From contig CP036526.1 of assembly GCA_007741555.1 (NCBI GenBank), positions 7,119,719-7,183,718 on the forward strand: a stretch of 64,000 bases of DNA, in the 5' to 3' direction. The notes beneath the pieces were generated by a model. The model worked only from the letters and a program-made list of their open reading frames with translations. It made no database searches and was not told the DNA's origin. The stretch is from Stieleria marina (GTDB lineage Bacteria; Planctomycetota; Planctomycetia; Pirellulales; Pirellulaceae). How positions within the stretch are numbered: position 1 is the first letter of the stretch; every line of letters begins with the position of its first letter. Positions 8,932 to 16,939 of this stretch are shown piece by piece. The position numbers and the translations under genes are program-made.

Positions 8932-9690
8932 ATGACCAAACCGTCTTCCCTTGCCGACACTTTGTCCGACGTTCCGCCAGCGGACCGCCCCGCACACATT
9001 GCGATCATCATGGACGGCAACGGCCGATGGGCCCAGGCTCGTGGGTTGCCTCGCATCGAAGGCCATCGGCGTGGAGTCGAATCCGTGCGCGTCGTGAGTG
9101 AAACCTGCACGGAATTGGGAATCGAAGCAGTCACGCTTTATTGTCTGTCCAGCGAAAACTGGAAGCGTCCCCAAGCAGAACTCGACTTTCTGATGCAGCT
9201 GCTGGAGCAGTATTTGGTCGAAGAACGCAAAACGATATTGGACCAAGGCTTGAAGCTACAAGTCATCGGGCGCCGCGATCGTTTGCCGCCCGGCGTGATT
9301 GCCGAGATGGAAAAAACGCTGGAGCTTTCCAAAGACAACTCCGGCACCAAGCTAGTGTTGGCGATCGACTACGGTGGCCGCGACGAAATCACCCGTGCCG
9401 TCCGGTTGATCTCCCAGGACTTGGCCGACGGAAAAATCTCTCAGTCTCAGATCACCGAAGAACTGGTCTCCAGCCGACTCTACACCGCCGGGTTGCCAGA
9501 GATCGATTTGATGATTCGCACCGGCGGTGATTTGCGAGTCAGCAACTTTTTGCTTTGGCAGCTGAGCTACGCGGAGCTCTGGGTCACCGAAAAATGCTGG
9601 CCCGATTTTTCACGCGATGAATTTCTGAAAGCCATTCGTGAGTTTGCCAATCGCCAACGTCGCTTTGGCGGCTTGAACGTCAATGAGTAG
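8932..9690 (+). CDS. uppS: Isoprenyl transferase (undecaprenyl diphosphate synthase family)
   Basis: Makes the cis-polyprenyl diphosphate that carries cell-envelope precursors, by adding isopentenyl units to farnesyl diphosphate. The family signature HIAIIMDGNGRWAQARGLPR is at about residues 22-41, with the Mg-binding Asp in IIMDGNGRW. EGHRRGVES, SSENWKRP and the C-terminal IDLMIRTGGDLRVSNFLLWQ also match. Length 252 is normal. It is followed after 6 nt by cdsA, a pairing common in bacteria that links lipid-carrier and phospholipid synthesis in one transcript. Confidence 0.95.
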   Translation: MTKPSSLADTLSDVPPADRPAHIAIIMDGNGRWAQARGLPRIEGHRRGVESVRVVSETCTELGIEAVTLYCLSSENWKRPQAELDFLMQLLEQYLVEERKTILDQGLKLQVIGRRDRLPPGVIAEMEKTLELSKDNSGTKLVLAIDYGGRDEITRAVRLISQDLADGKISQSQITEELVSSRLYTAGLPEIDLMIRTGGDLRVSNFLLWQLSYAELWVTEKCWPDFSRDEFLKAIREFANRQRRFGGLNVNE

Positions 9691-9696
9691 ATTGCC

Positions 9697-10752
9697 TTGT
9701 TAAAAGACCGCTTAAAAACTTCGGCCGTTCTGATTTCGATCGTCGCGTTGTTAATTTGTCTGGATGTCCGATTCTCCAGAGAAGGGGCCGAGGGACTTTT
9801 TCTGGTTCCGCTATTGTTGTTCTTCGCGCTCGGCACCGCGTCGGACATCTGCAACTTGCTAATCAAAAGCGATCGGCCAATTCGTTACGGTTCGACGTTG
9901 GTCGCGACGGGCATGATTACGCTGTCGGCATGCCTGCCTCTACTGTGGCCATTGTTCGGCGAAACCTATCCGGTTGGCTGCAGCGTCGGACGACTGGGCT
10001 GGATCGTGATTGCTGGTGTTGGAGCGATGTTTTGGATTCTGCTGGGCGAGATGCGGACGTATGGCACGGCCAAGCACAAACCAATTTCCGATGTATTATC
10101 GGGCACAATTGAGAGAACCTGTTCCGGATCATTCGTGTCGCTCTATGTTGGACTGCCGATGGCATTGCTGGTCGCGCTAAGAAGCATGAACAGCAGCACG
10201 CACGGTGGCACGTGGGGATTGGCCGCTTTGTTGACGATGATCATCGTGACTAAGTCGACCGACGCGGGAGCCTATTTTTCGGGCAAAGCCTTCGGCGGAA
10301 AACTACTCGGCAGCAAGAAACTGATCCCTCGACTCTCCCCAGGCAAGACGCGCGAAGGCGCTCTTGGCGGGATCATCATCGCGACGATCGTTGCATTCCT
10401 TTGTTTGAAATGGCTTTTCCCGTGGATCATTGCACTCACGCCCTCTGATACTTCCCCAGCCGACCAAATCGCCGGCCAAATCGTTGGCCAGTTCGTTGGC
10501 CCATCAACCGATTCGCAACCAGCGATTGCTACTTTGGCAAATCCGCTATTTGGTGCGTTGTTGCTTGGCCCACTTTTGGCAGTGTCCGGAATGATCGGCG
10601 ATTTAGCGGAATCGCTGGTCAAACGTGATTCTGGTGCAAAAGACAGCGGCAATTGGCTTCCTGGCTTGGGGGGCGTCTGGGACGTCACCGATTCGCTGAT
10701 TGCAGCGATTATGCCAGCATTTTTGTGTTTTGCCGCCGGAGTTGGGGCGTAA
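9697..10752 (+). CDS. cdsA: Phosphatidate cytidylyltransferase
   Basis: Activates phosphatidic acid with CTP to CDP-diacylglycerol in the membrane. It has 351 residues with about eight TM helices. The C-terminal CDS signature is recognisable (GDLAESLVKRDSGAKDSGN, then LPGLGGVWDVTDSL). The usual H-G-G-x-x-D-R-x-D-S appears here as L-G-G-V-W-D-V-T-D-S, so the His and Arg are replaced while the two Asp remain. The start is TTG at 9697, 6 nt after the uppS stop; TTG 9692 is out of frame. The pairing with uppS supports the call. Confidence 0.9.
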   Translation: MLKDRLKTSAVLISIVALLICLDVRFSREGAEGLFLVPLLLFFALGTASDICNLLIKSDRPIRYGSTLVATGMITLSACLPLLWPLFGETYPVGCSVGRLGWIVIAGVGAMFWILLGEMRTYGTAKHKPISDVLSGTIERTCSGSFVSLYVGLPMALLVALRSMNSSTHGGTWGLAALLTMIIVTKSTDAGAYFSGKAFGGKLLGSKKLIPRLSPGKTREGALGGIIIATIVAFLCLKWLFPWIIALTPSDTSPADQIAGQIVGQFVGPSTDSQPAIATLANPLFGALLLGPLLAVSGMIGDLAESLVKRDSGAKDSGNWLPGLGGVWDVTDSLIAAIMPAFLCFAAGVGA

Positions 10753-10869
10753 ACAAAAATCGAGGCGCTGGTTTACGGCGTCCTAGATTGGAATGTCCCC
10801 GTAGCATGAAACGTATAGAATCCCCTGGTCAGACACCGCGTCAGACTTTTGACACACACAGGCTACTCA

Positions 10870-11856
10870 ATGACTGAAGCCACCCTGTCGATTACGAATC
10901 CCGACGAGATGCTGACCTTGTTCGGCCCACGTGATTCGCACCTGCGCAAATTGCGAAAACTCTTTGACGTGACCATCACGCAGCGAGACGGGCGAGTCCG
11001 TATCTCGGGCGAAGAGGAAGGTGTGCAGCGAGCGACACGCACTCTCGAAAAACTTCGCAACCTGCTTCGCAAAAAAGGTGAACTCAGCACCGCCGACATT
11101 CACACAGCCGCTTCGGAAGAAGGCGCTGTGATCGAAGGCGACCAGTTCCAAGGCGCCGATGCCAAGCTCTCTGGCGAAGAGATCGACATTCAACATGCCG
11201 GTCGACGCATCAAACCGCGCACACCCGGGCAAGCGCTGTACGTCCAAGCGATCCGCAGCCACGACCTGACCTTTGCGACAGGTCCCGCCGGTTGTGGCAA
11301 AACGTACTTGGCCGTCGCGACCGCGGTCGAAGCACTCAAGGCTGGGCATGTTCGCAAAATTGTCCTGGTCCGTCCCGCTGTCGAAGCCGGCGAGAGCTTG
11401 GGTTTCTTGCCCGGTGACTTGCGTGCCAAATTGAACCCATACTTGCGACCGCTAATGGACGCACTCGGCGAGATGGTCAATTACGACCAAGCACGTCAGC
11501 TGATGGAACAAGATGTGATCGAAGTCATCCCGCTGGCTTACATGCGTGGCCGCACACTCAATGATGCTTTCATCATTTTGGACGAAGCCCAAAACGCAAC
11601 CATCGCGCAAATGAAAATGTTTCTCACTCGGATGGGTGAGCGAAGCAAGATGGTGGTTAGCGGAGACATCACTCAACAAGATTTACCACGCGGGGTGACC
11701 AGTGGACTCAAAGATGCTCTTTGGCGTCTAGGCCGGATCGAAGCCATCGGCAAAGTGCGACTGAAACCCAGCGACATCGTTCGACACCGACTGGTTCAAG
11801 AGATCGTGGCAGCGTACGAAGAATCCGATTCCAATAACTCCAATGGAGACCGATAG
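10870..11856 (+). CDS. phoH: PhoH family ATPase
   Basis: A P-loop ATPase of the PhoH/PhoL family, often encoded with ybeY and linked to RNA or ribosome maintenance. The start at ATG 10870 (MTEATLSITNPDEML) gives 328 residues. An N-terminal KH-like RNA-binding segment (FGPRDSHLRKLRKLF) precedes the ATPase, with Walker A GPAGCGKT at about 138-145 and Walker B AFIILDEAQN further on, then VVSGDITQQDLP as sensor. It heads a run of four genes (PhoH, HD phosphohydrolase, YbeY, CorC-like) in the order seen in many bacteria. Spacing to the next gene is 33 nt. Confidence 0.93.
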   Translation: MTEATLSITNPDEMLTLFGPRDSHLRKLRKLFDVTITQRDGRVRISGEEEGVQRATRTLEKLRNLLRKKGELSTADIHTAASEEGAVIEGDQFQGADAKLSGEEIDIQHAGRRIKPRTPGQALYVQAIRSHDLTFATGPAGCGKTYLAVATAVEALKAGHVRKIVLVRPAVEAGESLGFLPGDLRAKLNPYLRPLMDALGEMVNYDQARQLMEQDVIEVIPLAYMRGRTLNDAFIILDEAQNATIAQMKMFLTRMGERSKMVVSGDITQQDLPRGVTSGLKDALWRLGRIEAIGKVRLKPSDIVRHRLVQEIVAAYEESDSNNSNGDR

Positions 11857-11889
11857 GAAACACGGGTCAGTACCTAGTGTTCCTACGCC

Positions 11890-14313
11890 ATGAGCGGCGC
11901 AAGTAAAAAACGCACCAGCCAAGAACGAATCGAATCTTTGGGCATTCCCAAACCTCGCTTCGTTCAGTGGTGGCAGCGCAGTGACAAAGCGGACTGGGCA
12001 ATCCGAGTCAGCATGGCGGTCGCCGCTGCGCTAGCGCTGTTGATCCTGTGCCAGACTTGGAAACCTCCGTTTGCGTACCGAACAAGTGAAATTCCCGCGC
12101 GTGACATCATCACACGCGTGGACTTCAGCCAAGAAGACACCGCAGCGACCGAAGCAGCTCGTTTACAAAAACGTCGCGAAGTTCCTGCGCGTTACCGCAA
12201 TCGCCCCAAGCCGCTGACTCAATTGCGATCCGCTTTGAAAAGCCAACTGGTGTTGGTGATCGGCGCGGAGTCGTACGACACTCTGCAAAAAAGCGAAGAA
12301 GAATTCGCCGCTTTCTCAAAGTTCAATGAAGCCAGCAAGGCCGCGCGAGCCGTCGAAAAAGCAAAGAATGCCGATGAGACTCCGGACCTGACTCCCGAGC
12401 GTCGATTCGAGCTTCTAAAAAACGTTCTGGCAAATGACAAGGAACTGAAGAAGGTTGATGCGGCGGTTGGATTTTTGTTTCAAAACGAGTTTGAGCATGG
12501 GCTACTGAAAGCCCTGCAGCATGAACCGCAACAGGGGAGCCAACAGCAGATCGCAGTGTTCGAATCGGGACAATCCGGCGATGTACAGTTTGTGCAAGTC
12601 GACGAAGTGCAAATTGGTTTGGTCGAAAGCCGAGTCGATCCGAACTTGGCCGAACCGTTTCGGGTTCAGTTCGATGGTGACAGCAGTTCTCCGGAAGACG
12701 TGCGGACGGTCGCCCGAATCATCGCCGACTGGATTGTTCGCGAATTGCCCGCCTACGAAACGCTTCAGTATGATGACGAAGAAAGCGAAATGGCTCGCAT
12801 CGAGGCTGCAGCGGCGATCAAGCCGATCATGAAAAACTACTACGCCGGCACGACGAAACTGGCAAGCGCCGGCAAAATCCTCGATCAAGAACAAATCGCA
12901 TTGCTACGCCTGGAACGCGAAGCTCTGGCCAAGAAGATGAGAATCTCCGACCAACTCGCCCGGATCATTGCGTACGCCGGCATGATCGCAGCAATCTATC
13001 TGCTGTGTGGTTCGTACATCTACTTTGTCGACAACCGACAAATCGTGCTCGACCGCTGGCAACTGGGCAAACTGCTGGCTCTCTGGGTGCTGACTATTTC
13101 CCTGGCATACTTAGCCGCTCGCGACGAATGGCGCAGTGAGCTGATTCCATTGGTACTCGCTGCGATCACGTCCGCCGTCGTCTACGGTCGTCAGCTGGCG
13201 ATGCTATTGGCCGCGACGTCCTGCATCTGCCTGGCCTTGCTACTGGGTTCGGGCATCGCCGAAGTCGTTGCGACTGCATCGGCATGCATCACCAGCATTT
13301 TGTTTCTCGATCGCATCCGTAGCCGCACCCACTTGCTTTACGTCGGAGCGGTCGCGGCGGCAGTCACCATCGCCACCGTCGTCGGCGTGGGGATCGTGAC
13401 GGAAACTTCGCTGTCAGCCGTCAAAGTCGGCGCTGAAGCGGAACTGGAACCGATCTACCAAGGCCCGATCTTTCACGACGTGCTGGCAAGCCTAATTAGC
13501 AAAGCCACGTGGGCGGGCATCTGCATCATCGGTTCGGCGCTTGCCATGACAGGTTTGCTGCCGCTGGTCGAACGTGCGTTTGGAGTGCAAACCGACTTGA
13601 GCTTGCTGGAGCTAGGCGACGCAAGCCATCCGCTGCTGCGTCGACTCGCACAACGCGCTCCGGGAACCTACAACCACTCCATCAATGTCGCTTCGATCGG
13701 AGAAGCGGCCGCCGACGCGATTGGCGCAAACGGGTTGCTGGTTCGTGTCGGCGCGTATTTCCACGACATCGGCAAGATGTTTAAACCGGAATACTTCATC
13801 GAAAACCAAAGCTCCGGTGTCAATCAGCACGACACTCTGCAACCGGCGATGAGCACGCTTGTGATTATTGCGCATGTCAAAGACGGCGCCGATCTTGCCC
13901 GCAGCCACCATTTGCCTGAACCGATCATCGATTTCATTCTGCAACATCACGGCACTACCCTGGTTGAATACTTCTATCGCGAAGCCGCCCGACGCAGCGA
14001 AGAAGACCCCAATGGCGAAGCCGTCAGCGACAAAGATTTTCGCTACCCAGGGCCAAAACCACAAACGCTGGAAGCTGCCGTCATGATGTTGGCCGATACG
14101 GTCGAAAGCGCAAGCCGAACCCTCGTGGATCCGACCCCTTCGCGGATTCAAGGATTAGTTGATTCGATCGCCCAAAAGAAGATGGGTGATGGTCAGTTTG
14201 ATGAATGCGGACTTACCTTTCGGCAACTTGATCGCGTACGTCGCAGCTTGGTTAAATCGCTCACTGCAATTTACCATGCACGGATCAAGTATCCTGGACC
14301 GCAAAACCCATGA
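11890..14313 (+). CDS. 7TM-HD phosphohydrolase (PgpH-like c-di-AMP phosphodiesterase)
   Basis: The 807 residues follow the YqfF/PgpH plan. One TM helix lies near residue 45, followed by a large extracytoplasmic 7TMR-HDED domain, a cluster of TM helices (about 355-560) and a cytoplasmic HD domain. The HD motif is visible: a conserved His in NHSINVASIGEAAA (about 596), then FHDIGKMFKPEYFIENQ with His-Asp at about 625-626, and a later ILQHHGT. Known PgpH proteins degrade cyclic di-AMP, so that is the probable activity, though no diadenylate cyclase is in the window. The stop overlaps the ybeY start by 4 nt (ATGA), indicating translational coupling. Confidence 0.88.
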   Translation: MSGASKKRTSQERIESLGIPKPRFVQWWQRSDKADWAIRVSMAVAAALALLILCQTWKPPFAYRTSEIPARDIITRVDFSQEDTAATEAARLQKRREVPARYRNRPKPLTQLRSALKSQLVLVIGAESYDTLQKSEEEFAAFSKFNEASKAARAVEKAKNADETPDLTPERRFELLKNVLANDKELKKVDAAVGFLFQNEFEHGLLKALQHEPQQGSQQQIAVFESGQSGDVQFVQVDEVQIGLVESRVDPNLAEPFRVQFDGDSSSPEDVRTVARIIADWIVRELPAYETLQYDDEESEMARIEAAAAIKPIMKNYYAGTTKLASAGKILDQEQIALLRLEREALAKKMRISDQLARIIAYAGMIAAIYLLCGSYIYFVDNRQIVLDRWQLGKLLALWVLTISLAYLAARDEWRSELIPLVLAAITSAVVYGRQLAMLLAATSCICLALLLGSGIAEVVATASACITSILFLDRIRSRTHLLYVGAVAAAVTIATVVGVGIVTETSLSAVKVGAEAELEPIYQGPIFHDVLASLISKATWAGICIIGSALAMTGLLPLVERAFGVQTDLSLLELGDASHPLLRRLAQRAPGTYNHSINVASIGEAAADAIGANGLLVRVGAYFHDIGKMFKPEYFIENQSSGVNQHDTLQPAMSTLVIIAHVKDGADLARSHHLPEPIIDFILQHHGTTLVEYFYREAARRSEEDPNGEAVSDKDFRYPGPKPQTLEAAVMMLADTVESASRTLVDPTPSRIQGLVDSIAQKKMGDGQFDECGLTFRQLDRVRRSLVKSLTAIYHARIKYPGPQNP

Positions 14314-14927
14314 TCAAACAGAGCTCTCGAGCACGTTTTCTCATGCCTTTCACTTTGCCGTCCAGTTTTCTCAACTTAATGTCGCCCACTCCTGTGCTTC
14401 CATCAAGTATCGATGACGAGGAACCTCCGTCGTCCCTCTGCGATATCAGCGTCGAATTGATCGTCGACGACTCTGTGTCCGCTTCGCTTGATGAGGACGC
14501 AATTCGATCCACGGTTCTTTCCGCTGTTCAGACCGCAGCAGTCCACCGGGGATTTTCCAGCGGAACCGTTGGCGTGCGGATCACCGATGATGCCGCCATA
14601 CGACAGCTCAACGCAAAACACCTGGGACACGATTACGCGACCGACGTAATCAGCTTTAGCTACGAAGCCGATCCGCCACACCTCGAAGGCGAATTGGTTG
14701 TCAGTGTCGACACCGCTCGCCAAAAAGCATCGGAAATAGGCTGGCCCGCGGAATCCGAACTGCTGCTCTACATTGTTCACGGTGTACTGCACATCACTGG
14801 TATGGACGACCACGAACCAACCGATCGACGGGAGATGCGTCAGGCGGAAGAATCTGTTTTTTTAAAGCTTGGCATTCGCGAAATTTCTCGCTGCGGCGCC
14901 GACATCCAGCCGGAGGATTCCCAATGA
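14310..14927 (+). CDS. ybeY: Endoribonuclease YbeY
   Basis: A zinc-dependent RNase acting in 16S rRNA 3' maturation and ribosome quality control. The C-terminal metal site reads HGVLHITGMDDHEP (first His about residue 157). The family norm is H-G-x-L-H-x-x-G-x-D-H; here an extra Asp precedes the third His, so its spacing is one longer. ATDVISFSY also matches the family. The annotated start at ATG 14310 overlaps the upstream stop; it gives an N-terminal extension of about 45 residues compared with typical YbeY, and ATG 14343 or 14382 could be the real start. The gene ends in a 4-nt overlap with the next. Confidence 0.9.
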   Translation: MIKQSSRARFLMPFTLPSSFLNLMSPTPVLPSSIDDEEPPSSLCDISVELIVDDSVSASLDEDAIRSTVLSAVQTAAVHRGFSSGTVGVRITDDAAIRQLNAKHLGHDYATDVISFSYEADPPHLEGELVVSVDTARQKASEIGWPAESELLLYIVHGVLHITGMDDHEPTDRREMRQAEESVFLKLGIREISRCGADIQPEDSQ

Positions 14928-16210
14928 GCGAATCACTTCACTGGATCCTGTTGTGCGTCGGCGGCTTTCTGCTGAGCAGCATCGGCGGTTTAGGCGGCGA
15001 ACTCTTGGATCGATTCGCAGGCCGTTCGCTGGAAGCCTACTGCCGACTGAGAAAGAACCGCGAACGCTTTGGCGCCGTGCTAGATCATCAAGACGCAGCC
15101 ATTCGCGGCAGCGAGTACCTTCGCTTGATTGGCACGGTCATCTTCTTGCTTGGCGGCACCGCGGTGTTTTTTGTGGGTGATCCGCCCACCTACGGAGAAG
15201 TCACGCTTTGGGGAATCGGCGCAACGCTTGTGCTGATGCTGATGCACGTCTGGCTGCCTGTCGCGGTGACGCGATTTGCGTCGACCAAAGTGCTCTATCA
15301 CACGTGGCCATTCTGGCGATCGCTCACGTCATTTATGAGCCCGCTAGCCGCGCCGGGAGAATTTGTCGAAGTACTGACTCGCCGAATCGCTGGCAAGGAA
15401 GAAACGGACGACGAAGACGAAGAACAACTCGAGGACGAGATTCGCACGATCGTCGCCGCGGGTACACGCGAAGGCTACTTTGGTCCTGGCGTTCGAGAAA
15501 TGATCACCGGCGTGATGACACTTCACGAAGACACGGTGGGGCACATCATGACCAACCGCGACAAAGTCGACGCGATCGATGGGGACGCGACGTGGGACGA
15601 AGTGATGAAAACGATCGTCTCCGCTGGCCGTACTCGCTTTCCGGTTTACGAAGGCAGCTTGGACACGATTATTGGCGTGCTCTACGTCAAAGATTTGCTG
15701 CCCTATCTGCAAACTCGCGAAGCCCCCGATCAATCACTTCGCGATATCGTGCGACGCCCCTGGACCGTGCCCGTCGACCGCAGCGTTGAACTTCTGCTGC
15801 GAGAATTTCTGCACAGTCGATCACACATGGCGATCGTGCTGGATGAATTTCAGCAAACCGTCGGCGTCGTGACGATCGAGGACGCGCTTGAGGAAATCGT
15901 CGGCGAGATTGTCGATGAATCCGACGAAGAAGAGGAATACCAGATCACGGTGATCAACGAGTCCACCGTGGAAGTCGACGGACGAGTCATGATCGACGAC
16001 TTAAACGAATTGCTTGCCTGGGATCTGCCAGAAAGCGACGATTACGAAACGATCGCTGGCTATGTCTTGTCCAATACGGGTGTGATTCCCGAGACCGGTC
16101 AGCAATTGACAATCGGCGATGCTGAGATCGAGATTCTCGTGGCAAGCAATCGCAAAATCGAATCGATGCGAGTGCATTTGCCCAATCTGCATGATCAAAA
16201 AGTCGGCTAG
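14924..16210 (+). CDS. CNNM/CorC-type hemolysin-like membrane protein with CBS pair
   Basis: The 428 residues form an N-terminal membrane region with helices at about 5-20, 65-85 and 95-120 (a short DUF21-like domain). A tandem CBS module follows (about 200-320; IMTNRDKVDAIDGDATWDEV and MAIVLDEFQQTVGVVTIEDA), then an acidic linker (VDESDEEEEYQ) and a C-terminal CorC/HlyC domain. Members are linked to magnesium or cobalt efflux; the substrate here is not proven. It overlaps ybeY by 4 nt, as in the classical ybeZ-ybeY-ybeX (phoH-ybeY-corC) cluster, which supports its place as the ybeX counterpart. Confidence 0.88.
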   Translation: MSESLHWILLCVGGFLLSSIGGLGGELLDRFAGRSLEAYCRLRKNRERFGAVLDHQDAAIRGSEYLRLIGTVIFLLGGTAVFFVGDPPTYGEVTLWGIGATLVLMLMHVWLPVAVTRFASTKVLYHTWPFWRSLTSFMSPLAAPGEFVEVLTRRIAGKEETDDEDEEQLEDEIRTIVAAGTREGYFGPGVREMITGVMTLHEDTVGHIMTNRDKVDAIDGDATWDEVMKTIVSAGRTRFPVYEGSLDTIIGVLYVKDLLPYLQTREAPDQSLRDIVRRPWTVPVDRSVELLLREFLHSRSHMAIVLDEFQQTVGVVTIEDALEEIVGEIVDESDEEEEYQITVINESTVEVDGRVMIDDLNELLAWDLPESDDYETIAGYVLSNTGVIPETGQQLTIGDAEIEILVASNRKIESMRVHLPNLHDQKVG

Positions 16211-16369
16211 AAATCGACGCGAGGACTCCCAAGCAGCGTTCGCGGTCGGTTTCTGGCAAAGTGTGCCGTCGGCCCTTTGCCCGCAAAAACCTTGGTAAAT
16301 TGCCTTTCTTGGCATTCTCGCCTTTCCGCAAAATCTTTGCGCCGCGGTTTGTCGTCTTACAGGTAGACC

Positions 16370-16939
16370 ATGAATAATCCGCCCCCGAATTCCGAAGCGT
16401 TGTCCGAGGACGCGTGCGATTCGGCGGATGCTGGCCAGCGGCTGGTATCTGTGTTTGATGATGCGCGCGGGGAGATTCTAGGGACGTTGTTTTACTTGGT
16501 CGGCAACATGGAAGAAGCGCGGGATGTGCTGCAAGAGACGTTCTTGAAGTGCTGGCGAAACCGTCAGCAAATCCAAACCGTCGATAACTTGAAAGCTTGG
16601 ATATTCCGCATCGCACTGAACACAGGTCGCGACGCTCGCAAAACGGCATGGAATCGTAGGCGAGAGTCCTTCGCCGAAAATTTTGCCGAGGAGGCAATCA
16701 TGGTTTCCACCGCCGATGGCCCCGATGCGGGTCTGATGAAAGACGAAGAACTCCAGACGCTGCAGATTGCTGTTTCGCAGCTTCGCCCCGAAGAACAATC
16801 CGTCTTTCTACTTCGGCAAAACGGAGATCTCACTTACGAACAAATTGCACAGGCCACTTCGCTGCCCATCGGCACCGTCAAAACACGGATGCGAACCGCC
16901 ATCCGCACTCTTCGCCAGTCGGTCGGAGGTCAGTCATGA
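16370..16939 (+). CDS. ECF-type RNA polymerase sigma factor
   Basis: A sigma-70 family factor of 189 residues with regions 2 and 4 only. Region 2 is at about 30-100 (LFYLVGNMEEARDVLQETFL, then the -10 recognition part DNLKAWIFRIALNTGRDARK). Region 4 is at about 125-185 (LTYEQIAQATSLPIGTVKTR, a helix-turn-helix for the -35 element). Its stop overlaps the start of the alpha-2-macroglobulin gene by 4 nt, which is the usual arrangement for an ECF factor and its anti-sigma partner. No autoregulated promoter could be fixed by eye in the 159 nt upstream. Confidence 0.93.
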   Translation: MNNPPPNSEALSEDACDSADAGQRLVSVFDDARGEILGTLFYLVGNMEEARDVLQETFLKCWRNRQQIQTVDNLKAWIFRIALNTGRDARKTAWNRRRESFAENFAEEAIMVSTADGPDAGLMKDEELQTLQIAVSQLRPEEQSVFLLRQNGDLTYEQIAQATSLPIGTVKTRMRTAIRTLRQSVGGQS

